Assembly: GCA_016800925.1 (NCBI GenBank)
Contig: JABCPU010000126.1
Coordinates: forward strand, 1 to 64,000
Origin: Suillus spraguei
Taxonomy: Eukaryota; Basidiomycota; Agaricomycetes; Boletales; Suillaceae
DNA length: 64,000 bases
Direction: 5' to 3'
Positions 50,412-61,441 of this stretch are shown one piece after another. The stretch's first letter is position 1; each line of letters opens with the position of its first letter. A program made the translations under genes and the position numbers. Under the pieces are notes generated by a model, which was given only the letters and a program-made list of their open reading frames with translations, was not told the DNA's origin and did not search any database.

Positions 50412-52627
50412 GTACGCAGTTAGCAAGTGGCACTTTAAGGATAGTATAACATAATGACTTCTTTGAACGAAGGTTGTGCTAAGTTGGCACGTGACCATGG
50501 CTCACATGTAGCATCCAGCGTAATATATTGAAGCAGTCTTATGCCAGATGACTCCTCACTGCTCCCTATATCTTTCTTGATCTGCTCTGCCATGAGTGTG
50601 ACCTTACATTGTATTTGCATGCCACCTGTGTTTATTTAAACCTCTCCATCTGCAAACTACAATTAGTGTTGTGCAAGGCCCGGCTTGGCCCAAAAGCTGG
50701 GCTTGGCTTACCAAGGCTCAGGCCTACTCAGATTGCAGGCCAGGCCCTCCTCAACAGCTCAGGCTCGGCTCAGCCAGGCTCAGGCTCAGGCTGGGGCTTT
50801 GTATTCATTTGTGCTAGAATGTGTCTAATGTTTGTATGAAAACTTTGTTGTTATCTCCAGAGTCCCCGCCCTCGTCTTCAGCATCCAAGTCCTCAACTAA
50901 TACATCCCAAAGTTCACCTGATTCACTGTCAGCTTTCTGACTCTGAGGGATGTCAAGTCCATCCTCCAATCCAGTCATGATTGAAGGGTCGTCATGAAAT
51001 AATAGACCTTGTTTGAACATACATTTGAGACATTGGAGGGCTTCGACAATCAGCCCATACTGTCATATTGATATATCCAAACTGGCTTATTAGCCAAAAA
51101 CCCTGATACATCATTCAGTTTTAGCCATCCACTATGGCACTGCCCAGGTTGATGTATCCTTGGTGAATCCCAGGTATACATCATTCCTAGCATATTTTCA
51201 CATTTTTGGCCACCTATACCTCCCCACAATATTCTCACACTCCATAGCTCCGCATTTTGGGCCACCTACTGTGGGAATTTCCCCACAACACCAAAAACAT
51301 CGCCCATTCTGGGAATCTCCACAATATCAATTGTTCCCACACCCTCCCCACCTTACTGCAGCTTCACCACTACACCACAATAAGCCCCCCCTGTATCCTA
51401 AGTAGTAGTTTGGTATAAATATGTATAATATAATGTAATAGACCGCTTTTTTTGTTTATTTGTATGTCTCCTCCTCCTCCAGGGGCCATTCAAAATAGGT
51501 TAGGGTATAGAACACTTTCGCACATTTGCCCCTTTAACAGGGAAGTGTTCTAGGATGTTCAGACCATGTTTAAGAGTATATATGAAGAGATTCCCATCTT
51601 TATTTGACCCCCTGAAGCGCCCTACATCAATAAATATAGCATATATACAGGAAAATACAAAATATGTTCTAATGTGTTAATTTATAGGTACAGAGCCTTT
51701 GAAACATGATTCTCATCATCTATCTAATGGTATGAACAATGTATCAGGAGCTCAGGACCATAGGATAAGACCTTGTTGTGTAGTGCATCCCCCCTCTCCT
51801 GATGGTTTACCTCCTGTGAAATTTTTTCCTGCAGGACCGAACCTCAAGGAGGGTGTGTGGTCTATTCCTATGCATATCTAGAGTATATCTATCAGGTAGA
51901 TACTCCAAGAAACCTATAGTATACTTCTACAGGAGCAACAACTTGACAAATTACATTTTTCATATGTTTGAAGTGCTTTACTATCTTATTCTTAGACAAA
52001 TCATCCAGGCTACTCATAGACCAATAGTAATACATGTATATTTATTTCTTATGCTAAGGATCAGCCAGATATAGGGCGGAAATTTGAGATCTGATGTAAA
52101 GGAGGTATTTCTACTGATTAGAAGCCCACATGGTAATCAAGAGTGTTATCGGCGATCAGACGCCTGGGATGCCTTTCACATATATCCCTAATGATAGCCT
52201 TGAAGCTTGAGAAAGATCCATCAAGGATTGAGTGAATGACAAGCAAAATGACATATGTGTAAATAGTGACAATTGACATTTGTTCACACAAAGTCACATT
52301 TATATGTGATACAGGTCAAATATTTTATTAAAAATGTGTAGAATAGATGGTGGACTACCTAAGGAACCTATACTACATACTGCCCTGAGGGTAGAGGGTG
52401 GGTGGAAGAAATGTAGTGTAAAGTGAGTTGACTTAGCATAAAAGTCCGACAAAGAGCGCCGCCTATTACAATACTAGATAATGTCTATTTATACTGTAAG
52501 GTAACAGAGGCTTGTGATTATTTCTAACAGACATATGATTCTCTCTGGGTTTCAGATAACATACGTAGCAGGGGATCTTAGTAGCTCGTTCTTAGTCAGT
52601 GATTGGTATGGACCAGTCCGTCACACT
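50412..52627. other. Accessory DNA without recognisable genes
   Basis: A GC-rich patch at 50665-50800 has repeated AGGCTCAGG and GGCTTGG words and begins TAGTGTTGTGCAAGGCCC, which could be another hAT-like end. An unrecognised frame around 51699-51881 ('RIRPCCVVHPPSPDGLPP') may belong to a decayed gene. The rest (51.0-51.6 and 52.1-52.6 kb) shows nothing identifiable. Confidence 0.4.
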
Positions 52628-52711
52628 CAGAGGCTACAACGAAGAATACCTCGGCAAGCAGCTCTGAATGTTAAACCGAAATTCTTCAGGAAGAGACGGG
52701 CACCCTGCTGC
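52628..52711 (-). pseudogene. Relic of an F-box gene 5' end
   Basis: About 84 bp resembles 41811-41890, the F-box exon of the intact gene: the words ACAACGAAGAA, CTCGGCAAG and TTCTTCAGGAAGAGAC occur in the same order. Stops and changes remove the reading frame. The 3' part of the gene is absent. Confidence 0.55.
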
Positions 52712-52923
52712 GGGCCTTGTTCCATAGTCTACTTCCTTCACTAGGCAAGATGGTCAACTAATAGTTTTCGACCAGGCAATTAGTGGTCTTCTGCAGTCAG
52801 ACCTTGCTGTTCCTTGTGTTATGTTGAAATGGCGATTATATTCACATCGCGTTAAAGGGTATGCGTGGAATAATAATTTGAGCGGATCCAGCCCGCAGTC
52901 TTATAGATTCAATCATGCAGTAT

Positions 52924-54342
52924 TCAGTTCGAAGTAGACTCAGTATACGCTGTCGTAGCGAATCCAACCCGCTTGTTCGTAGTATCGAAGATACCGTAGA
53001 AACGTTCACTACGAGCACAAACACCGCAATTAGCTGCGAAGCAGGTCGAAGCAATATGACTTACAGGAATGTGTATCCGCTAATGAAACCGAAGGTTTCA
53101 CTGCCAATATCCGCAACGATAAGATAGATATTATCGCTGTTGCCGCTGGTGTCACCGATGACGGCATTCATCGAGCGAGGCCAAATTTGCGCATTAGGAC
53201 TGAGTGTGAACGCAGTCCCTCCAATGGTAAATATGAGGGGTTTCAGGCTACTGTATTGATCTGAAGTGATCTTAAGCAGCCCCGTAGTCTCATCCAAGGT
53301 AGCGCCAGTGGCAGTTTTGTAAGTATTGAAGGCATCTAGTCGGAATTCAGTGTCTTGTCTGGAAACATAATATGTGAAATTACCAGTCGCAATTAGAATG
53401 AGTACAGTGGCAGTGTCGATAATTCCTGCCGCAGAAGACAAGATGGTCGAATTGCCGTAAGTGATAGACTGGTCAATTCCCCAGTAATTACAAGCGGGCG
53501 ATGTGGTTGTGATGGGGTATATGTGATGTCACTTGTCATTAAAGAGCTATTCCAACCACCAAAAGTGAGTGTGCCAGTTGGATCCTCTTCCGATACAGGG
53601 ACAAAGTAAACACCGAGGATCTCAGAACGTGTGTGCTCTTGGCTGGAGAGGTTGTCCATGATGGTGGGAACTGTGTCCGTGCCAGACACTGTGCCCTTTG
53701 TCAAGCTCACGGGACCAATGCCAAGGACGCCGTCAACACCGATAAAGCCTTGGTATTTGTTTGCCACCCCAATCGACTGGTTCTTGATGGTCAATGAGCT
53801 CAGTGTGATAGTATCTAGGTACTCTTTCCCAGAGAAGTTGCCGGATCCGTAGGAGACAAACTTGGAGTGAGAATGAGTATCAAATAATAGCACAAAGGAA
53901 TAAAACATACGACCGTGTTTCCAGTGTTAGTGCTGGTATTGGTAATGGTATAATGTTGATCTGCTCCAATCCACGTATTACCACTGGCAGTGTCCACAAG
54001 AAGTCCATCTGGCGCGGTGAACTCATAAATCACGGTTATAGGTCTTTACTCGAATGACGCACAGTGCTTCACTGGATTACCGATACCAGCCTGTATAGTG
54101 TAACCTATGGGTGCAACGTTGGTGATGGATGCATTCCCATAGGACTTGTCGGTTCCCGCAGCCCGATGCAGCAACTGAGCGCGTGCTCTATCGCCTGCAA
54201 CGACATTGGTCACACCAGCTGCTTTGAATTTAGCGACAAGGCTAACGGCGGTTGTGTGGGTATTTAAGGGAATGGAGAAAACTGGGAATGCAACGAGGAG
54301 TAAAAACGACAGGACGATTTTTAGGCTAGTGAGTGGCAACAT
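52924..54342 (-). CDS. Secreted pepsin-family (A1) protein with DTA active-site motifs
   Basis: A pepsin-like protein entering the secretory pathway: signal peptide 'LKIVLSFLLLVAFPVFS' and a propeptide-like stretch up to about residue 70. N-lobe: 'EFTAPDGLLVDTASGNTWIG' and 'VSYGSGNFSGKEYLDTITLS' (flap region). C-lobe: 'LGIGPVSLTKGTVSGTDTVP', 'GTLTFGGWNSSLMTSDITYT' and 'AAGIIDTATVLILIAT', then 'IGSETFGFISGYTFLERFYG', ending 'IFDTTNKRVGFATTAYTEST'. Introns are short and one (GTAAGT..GTAG, near 53060) joins the last exon in phase, giving the stop at 52924. The frame is intact. Both catalytic Asp residues remain, but each canonical DTG is DTA, so its activity is uncertain. It is an acid protease or a diverged non-peptidase homologue. 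Confidence 0.85.
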
Positions 54343-54728
54343 AGCTTAACGACTAGAGGAAGAAGGGTTGTAAGCGGGGATAACTGAAGGGTCAGGCATT
54401 CCCGCATTTTATATTATATGAAAGGGAACCGAAGAAGGGAATTCAATGAAGCTTAGATTGGTGTGAGTACTATGGTGGTCAACGTCTTCAGAAGTTCAAT
54501 ATTGGCACGAACAATTATTGAACTAAACTTCTAGTCACGGTGGAAACGAACGCTGTGTAACCTTATCCTAAGTCAATAATCACGTGGTCGTGTCACAAGC
54601 CAATTGGCGCGTTTCAATGCGCGACTGCTCAATATAGTACCTCGACCAGTTCCTGCAGTAGCTCGTTCATGCCAGCACTCTATCGTTCTTATTACGATAA
54701 CCATATACTCATTTCTTAACAGACCATT
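54343..54728. promoter_or_regulatory. Divergent promoter region (pepsin homologue and NBS1)
   Basis: 386 bp between the start codons of two genes read in opposite directions. A TATATTATATG stretch near 54410 could be a TATA-like element for the pepsin-family gene. No other site is recognised. Confidence 0.45.
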
Positions 54729-57700
54729 ATGTGGCTCATAACTGGTCCATTCGATAGCGTCGAACAGGGTGATACGACAACTACCAGTCTGTCTCTTGTT
54801 GCTCTTTTCTTCTCTTCTCTTTGACACTCATCCGTAATTACAGAGACGAAACTGCTTAAGCCTGGTAAAAAATATGGGCTCGGTCGCAAAGAACAACTGC
54901 TGGTGGTAAACAACAAAAAGATTTCTCGTGATGCTTGTGAATTCAGGGTGGGCCCGTATACGCCAGGTAACATGGTACGAACCAAATTTCAATTTCAGTG
55001 CGAAGACCAGCTCACTAATTCTTTAGGCCGATCCATTATACGTTCCCACACTTGAACTAGTTAATAACAAGCTCAAGAGCCTCATGGTAAAACGACAGAG
55101 AGAGGACGACGTGACCTGCAACCCATCAGCCTCCATTACTCTTGAGGATGGAGACCACATTACGGTCATCGGTGGTATTGTGGTGGAGTAGGTGACCCGA
55201 CATTCTCTGGTTCTCATGTAATCTAACGTAGTGTCCAGAGTACGATGGCGACGAATAGCATGCTTTGTCCCTCCAGTCAGAGGCATGCCCTCGTTTTCTT
55301 CTGAAGATTGCGCTTCAATCGGTTCGTATCGTCCACGATTCAACTGGGCTTTCTGATATCGCAGACAGGTATTAGTATGCTCGCTGCGACACATGAGCTT
55401 CTCACCCATCATATCACACCCAAGTATGAAGTGACAACCCCAGTTATGACCTCTTTGCTCTGCGCCGCTCAACTTGTCAAGCCCGAATGGTTGCAGGAAC
55501 TTGTGCGACTTGGCAGTACTCCCGCAGAAAATGACTCTTTCGGTTTGACTGCCCTCGAAAAGTCTTTTGTCCCGCCCATTGAGAGCAAGTACCGTCCCGC
55601 TTTCGGACCTGCTCTCCCTCCTGTGCTCAAGAGCTTCAAGCATTGGGAACCAAATGAAGAGAGGTTGAACTTACTCAGGGGTTTTCGCTTCGTTCTTCCT
55701 GCAGAGGACGGGGATGTTGATGCAGAGCTAAGGGACCTGGTCGTGAGGGGTGGCGCAGAATATGAAGGATTCAATCTGAAGACGGGGCTCGCGAAGTGGA
55801 GGCAGGTGATTGCTAAGGGAAAGAGGAAAGTCGAAGAGCTGAGAGGTGCAGGGAAAGGACTGGTCGTACTGGCGAAGGATAGTGTAATACAGAGGGCTGT
55901 TGAAGACGAGAAGTGGAGAGAAATGGTTGCAGATGCTGCAAGGTTGGTGACATGAAACACCTGAAAATGCTTCGCTGATGAATATACTTAATAGCCTGAG
56001 CGTGTACGTCGTTCAGCTGGAGACAGTCCTTGAGGCTGTTGTGCACGTCGATGCATCTCACATAGCATCCTCAGAAAGTGGTTCACAAGGTTCCTTCATC
56101 ATAATTCTTTTCAATGTTCATTTGTACTAAGGTCGTCTCTATTCATGCAGAATTATCAAGTCACTCTTCTTCTTTGCCTTCCTTTGTTCCCAATACGCAC
56201 CCTGACGAGCCGTCTTTCCCAAATTGTGCCGATAAAGAAATCACCATGGATACTAGCCAACGCGTTGTCTCCCCCAGAAGTGGAAGACAGGATTCAACTA
56301 TGCGCTCGCCTGAGCCACCTGTTGTTCCTGAACCTCCGCCGACCAAGCCGAAACGAAAGGTACGTACCAAGCCTGCATGTAGGTAGGGGCTCCACTGAGA
56401 AACCACAGCTGGTTCGACGAGTGCCTCTGCCGACTGAGACAAGTGAAGGATCTTCGATGAATTTCAGCAAGGCAGAGTCGGATGCTGACAAACCTAAACC
56501 TGAATCTACACAAGCACCTGTATGTCTGGCCTGCTTTACATCGACAAATCTCCTGAATTGATCACTAGAAACCACCGTCGGGCAGTCGTCCGCGCTTGAA
56601 ACGTCGCTTAGGATTGCCTGGAATGCCAGGGGCCCCATCTCCAGAGACCAACATACCTGTTGTTACCATCGACATCAACGATGCAGTTGAGGAAGAACCC
56701 CCGCACAAGAAGTTCAAAGCCTTATTTGAGGCGAGCGATCCCAACAAGATGATTCTTGAAGGCTCGCAGGCTTTTGACGCAGCTTATGACAATGCTGTAG
56801 GCACCCAAAATGAGAGCGTCACACAGACAGTGCAGTCGCCTGCCTTCGCACCTCCAAAGCGATTACCCGTTGTTGCAGAGGAAGAAGAAAGCCTGAGCGG
56901 GCCCTCACAACGGGCCAAGTCTGTGGCATTTGAGGTGCCGCCCCCGGTGGAAGAAGATGGAGGACAAATGTCAGCCGCCCAAACCAGGACGAAGTCAAAG
57001 ACACCTCTGTCCCGCCAACCATCAGAACAACCCCGGGTGACAGCAAAGTTCAAGAAAGCTGCTGATGGCGGCAAGCATGTGATCGACAAGGACCAGGCTT
57101 TCCTCACTGCCGTTGCTTCGAAAAAGCGTGGGAAGAAGACCGAGGATGAATTTGACCGCGAGTTCAATAAATTGCGGATAACGAAACCCGATCTGCAGCG
57201 CGAAGAACAGCCATGGATGGATATGGGGGACTTTGACCTCCCAAACATAGAGGGAACTTTATGGTGATTGAGGATTTGGAGGTGTACAAGTATTCGGACC
57301 GCTATCGCGAGGCTATCAAGAATAGCACTCGTGACTCTGCTAATATGAACGTACCGAATTTCAAGAAATTTAAGAAGGTAAGTATCAGGTGTATTAGTAC
57401 CCTGGAGGATCTTGTTGACGCAGGGTAGAAATTAAATGGACCTCGTCGTCCACCGATCGACCTCGTGCTTGCGGAGGAGAATGACTACGGCATAGGCGCA
57501 GGTGAGTGTTTCAGTTGCTGCTTCAAGGGAGCAATCTCATCGTTTCGCAGGTTACTGGAAACACACCAAAGACTATACTAAGAACTCGCAAGAAACCGAA
57601 ATTGGGACACAGCGAAGCAAAGACAAGCGTCGTGCGCTGGCAATCGATTCTGATGAGGAGGATATCCAGTCACAAACTCTTGAAACCGTCAAAAAACCCG

Positions 57701-57927
57701 TTCGTAAGCGAGCGCGTACAAAGGAGACAAAGAAATTGTTTTTGCATTCCGATGACGACGACGGCAAAGACGATGCAGGTTTTGGGCCTTCCGAGGAGCA
57801 ACTGCCAGCACCTTCTACGCCTGCTGCCCGTGCTCGGGCCAGTAAACGCAGGCGTGTCGTTGCTGATGATGATTCTGATGATGGTGTCACTTTCAAGGGG
57901 TTCAGCAAGAAAAGAAGAACGAAATAA
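54729..57927 (+). CDS. NBS1: NBS1 (nibrin) of the MRE11-RAD50-NBS1 complex
   Basis: Recruits MRE11-RAD50 and the ATM/Tel1 kinase to DNA double-strand breaks. The ATG at 54729 gives 'MWLITGPFDS', the typical start, followed after an intron by the FHA domain 'LKPGKKYGLGRKEQLLVVNN' and 'KKISRDACEF'. The BRCT region includes 'THELLTHHITPKYEVTTPVM' and 'AAQLVKPEWLQELVRLG'. A long disordered, charged linker follows ('KRRLGLPGMPGAPSPETNIP'). Near the C-terminus lies 'MNVPNFKKFKK', matching the FKKFKK MRE11-binding motif of human NBS1, then acidic clusters and a final 'DDGVTFKGFSKKRRTK' that may serve as the Tel1-binding tail. All elements are present, so the gene looks functional. It converges on the GT69 gene with 103 bp between stops. 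Confidence 0.85.
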
Positions 57928-58030
57928 TAATAATCCGTAGTTCCACGACATCATCTAGACTGCCCATACAAGAGATCGAAGCTGGTAGATACATAAAATA
58001 CACAGATCGAGCAATTGATTTTAATTGGTC

Positions 58031-59872
58031 CTATCGCAATTCGTCATGAATAGCAAATGCAAGCAAGCGCTGGGTTTTGGCTGCCTTTCTGCCTCCAGTT
58101 TGCCTGCAGCGGTGTTAAAATAGTGATAAATAAAGCAATGGAGTATGTACCTTTGTTCCTGACACACGAAGCTCTCTGGGGCACCATCCCAGTCCTCTAG
58201 TACATATTTTGTAGCATTGATTTGAGCTTCGTCGTCATCACCAGTACCAAAAAGATCGAGCGCAAGCTGGGTATGACTCACACCAGCATACGTCGTTACA
58301 CAGCGGGGGTTCACCAGTATGCGCGCGGGAGTGTATGCAGAATTAGGGACAGACAAGGGCGCTGCAGGGAGCACATCGATGGGTACATCTGAGTCCGGCA
58401 TGGCATCATAATCAGAGCCAGCGTTCACGTCTGCATCCGGCTCGTCCTCAGGGACTTGCCTGCGTGAGAGCTGGTGGACTTCAGGTGTGGGTACGTCCTC
58501 GTGGAAGTCGTTCAGCGCATTGCTGATCCACAAGTCTCTACAGAACCAGGCCTGGCTGCTGTCCAGACATGCCGCATCAGCCGCGCGTGTGGGTACGCTG
58601 TCCGACGAGGAAGATGCATTGTGGAAATCGGTACCGCAACGGTACTTGATCCCTTTGTAGTAGGATTGAGTTGGATCGACGATATGAGTACCTGCTTCGC
58701 AGCAGAAGACTTGGAAGGGAAGGTGTTGAATATATCGGGCGGCGCCGACCTCATCTCGAGGAGGAACTGCGTCAGGTTTTGCTGAGGATGTGGATTGCCT
58801 GAATTGGTCGCCGTGAATGTCTCGTGTCCGCCACCTCAAAAAGGTGTTAGATGATGTTGCTCGAATTATGACAGAAATAATATGAATAACCGACCTGTCA
58901 GAAAATATGAACTGCCCATTGGATTCTGCCCAGTCCATCCCACACACCATGGCAGCCTCGTTTGCAATACTGACACGCAGTGTCTCGAGGATGTCATTTG
59001 GACATGTGAATCCCTTCAACCAAATGACCCGATGAAATTCAACTTCGCGCTTCTGGTAGAGCTCAAGAAGAGGCTCTAATGCAAGGTTGCGCATGTAGGC
59101 TTCTTCCAGGGGGTAATAGGCTGCAGTTGCATCTTCTGTCATCCCAGGCACACGTCGAATTCGGAAGGGGACGCCCAAAAGGGTCAGAACGGCTTCGCAG
59201 AGGTCGGTAAGAGTGGTCGTGGAATCTGTAGAGTCATAGTCCAACATAGACACAAAGATATTGGAAGTACCCAGTCGCTTAGCAAGTTGGACGATAACAG
59301 CCAGTTGATCTACTAGAAAATGATCGGCTGAATGAATTGCCATTGCTACAAAATAAAGCCTGTCATCTTTGGCGAGGTCATCATAGGCATCTTCGTCGAC
59401 ATTCTTGTTTTGTCCGAACGGGCGAGCTAGTGTCGGACAATACGCGGCCACCCAGCCATTAAGAGATAGCAAGCTCTCCACAGCAGTCAAAACGTTCTGA
59501 ACATCTGCATGAGCAGTGTCCTTTCCCGTTATTCTAGTCGGGGGTCGCGTCAGATATTACGGAGACTTGGAGGACAACTCACAATGGTACTTGAAACCGA
59601 TTCCAATAGTCAGTGACCCCGTTGGCTATGATATCGTCGAAGATATCCTTCTTGACATCTCTCCCTGTCCTTCCTTGCAGGAATTTGTACTTTCGGACAT
59701 TTAGGACCTTGTTTACACCCGTAACGCGCTCAAAGACGTTGTAGGATTGGAAGACTGATGAATCCAATGAGGATGAAGAGTGGGGGCTAAGTACGAGTTT
59801 TACACCCAATATGAGAGCCACAGCAATAAACACCTTCGTTAGAAGGTGACGCCTTGGAATAAAGGCCATCAT
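58031..59872 (-). CDS. CMT1/CAP59-type alpha-1,3-mannosyltransferase (GT69)
   Basis: A Golgi type II membrane glycosyltransferase of the cryptococcal CMT1/CAP59 family, adding alpha-1,3-mannose to glycans or polysaccharide. The N-terminal anchor is 'LLTKVFIAVALILGVKLVL' (residues about 10-28). Catalytic-domain blocks: 'LYFVAMAIHSADHFLVDQLA', 'SNIFVSMLDYDSTDSTTTL', 'GVPFRIRRVPGMTED', 'VIWLKGFTCPNDILETLRVS', 'AAMVCGMDWAE' and 'YIQHLPFQVFCCEAGTHIVD'. C-terminal: 'WFCRDLWISNAL' and 'NPRCVTTYAGVSHTQLALDL'. The last exon after a short intron gives 'RQTGGRKAAKTQRLLAFAIH' and the stop at 58031. A 60-residue acidic insertion lies between 'FHEDVPTPEV' and 'ILVNPRC'. It appears intact. The acceptor substrate cannot be told from sequence. 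Confidence 0.85.
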
Positions 59873-59961
59873 CGGGCAAACCGAGTCAAACGCCGCAAGG
59901 TGAAGGATACTTGCGCCGCCATTTAATTGGTAAACACTAAATTAATCGTATTGCTTTTCAT

Positions 59962-60047
59962 CCGACCTTAGCTCAGTTGGAAGAGCGCGAGACTGTAATT
60001 GGAAAAATGTCATCTTGAGGTCGCCTGTTCGAGCCAGGCAGGTCGGA
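59962..60047 (+). tRNA. tRNA-Tyr (GTA) with 13-nt intron
   Basis: The acceptor stem CCGACCT pairs with AGGTCGG and is followed by discriminator A. C1-G72 is the tyrosine identity pair in eukaryotes. The D arm is GCTCAGTTGGAAGAGC. The anticodon stem CGAGA/TCTTG frames anticodon GTA at 59995-59997. The intron TTGGAAAAATGTC (59999-60011) starts one base after the anticodon, the canonical place. The T arm GCCTG-TTCGAGC-CAGGC is perfect. CCA is not encoded. A TTCTTTTGC run downstream could end transcription. Confidence 0.95.
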
Positions 60048-61221
60048 TTCTTTTGCTTGTCGAGCAGTCCAACATAGACTTGCACGCTGCAGTGGGTTCT
60101 CTGACAGTCTCAATTTTTGACAATATATTTATTGCTTTGATTCAAGTTAGAAAATATTGCTAAGCTTCCTCAGTGAAACCTCTGCCAGGTGGGCCCAAGC
60201 AGTTGGTTTGATCTCGTCCAGGAGGGCTCGGTTAGTACTATCTATCTCTTTGAAACACTTGACGTATTTAGTGTCGGGTATCTGCCGCGCCCTATGCCAC
60301 ATAATTATCATATAAACCATAACTACGCGGAATGCACACATCCAGTCGGACCTGCGGCGGCTGGCTGTCACGGTTGTGCCAATAACGGGAGAAATTTGAC
60401 TTCTTTTATACTACATAGTGAATTAACAGCGCTACCATTTACCTACAGGCTGAGCCTCAGTCTCAGTGACTTTCGGTTCTTCGAGGCGGGCACCAGTGAA
60501 TAGAACAACCACCTTGAGGCTTCACCGCCTTGCCAGTGAATCATCTGCATCATGTACCTCAAGAACATGGGGTGTATCCAAAGTGTACTTCTTTCCCTCT
60601 GGCACACTTTCCTACGTGGAAATCAGCGTACTTCTGACGGCTTCAAGACAACTGAAATGTTGACATCCCCCAACATTATCTTATCTTTCGCCGGACATGG
60701 CACTGAACAAATTCTAGAACGGGCATGTGCTGACGTGTATGCATATAAGCTGGAAAATTTTCAATGTTTCACGCAGCGCATCCTACACGCAAGTCAATGT
60801 GATTCTCCACAGAGTGTTTTCTACGTTAGTTTCGGGGCACAAGAACGTACGTAGAATGAGATCTATGGGGCGATATGGTTTTCGTGTTCCCACGCTTCTT
60901 GCTTCTCGTCTCGTTCAATGATCTTAACAAGATGCATACTGATTCTAAAAGGAGGACTGCTCAGACTTTTCAACTCGACGCATCGTTAGACTTGGGCAGA
61001 CCAGACTCTGCGCCGTGAGCTGCTGAGGCCCACCCACCCATCACGGCTCATCCTGAACCTTTTGACAGGTTCGAAACGATGTTTCGGGTCTCAAACCCTT
61101 CGGGTTTGAGCCCAAATAGCTTCAATATACCATTGCTACCATTTGTAAAATCAACTAGTATTAGTCAGAGAATAGAGTTGATTTCTTGCGCATTTCCACG
61201 AAAACCGGCAGCAACAACATA
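60048..61221. other. Intergenic, no recognisable gene
   Basis: Short frames (60189-60503, 60466-60663, 60552-60854) do not resemble known proteins. A hairpin at 61087-61114 is listed separately. Confidence 0.5.
61087..61114. repeat. Hairpin near the DUF6534 copy C flank
   Basis: GGGTCTCAAACCC pairs with GGGTTTGAGCCC across a TTC loop, with one unpaired base. It lies about 130 bp before the start of the DUF6534 repeat unit. Confidence 0.75.
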
Positions 61222-61300
61222 AAATGTAATCCGTAACACCTGAATAGGTAACACGGGTCCCGGGTAATTTTGACCCGCCAGGTGTTGAAATCACAACACA
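61222..61300. repeat. DUF6534 flanking motif (copy C)
   Basis: AAATGTAATCCGTAACACCT, GAATAGGTAACACGGGTCCC and GGGTAATTTTGACCCG, in the same order as at 23852-23938. Here it sits in its complete context, about 140 bp beyond the stop codon of the adjoining gene. Confidence 0.8.
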
Positions 61301-61441
61301 CTTCAGCACATATAAGCTACATAATGAATGTACAGCGTTGATGGAGGAGTTAAAAAATGAAGTGGTAGGATAAACGACACACCCCATATGCTGGCCATAA
61401 GTGTATGAATATCATATCCGATATCTGCCAGGGCGAAAATA

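Noticed and set aside
54064..54267. Plus-strand ORF over the pepsin-family signal peptide region
   Set aside because: It is the antisense shadow of the minus-strand first exon, which has a signal peptide and propeptide pattern.
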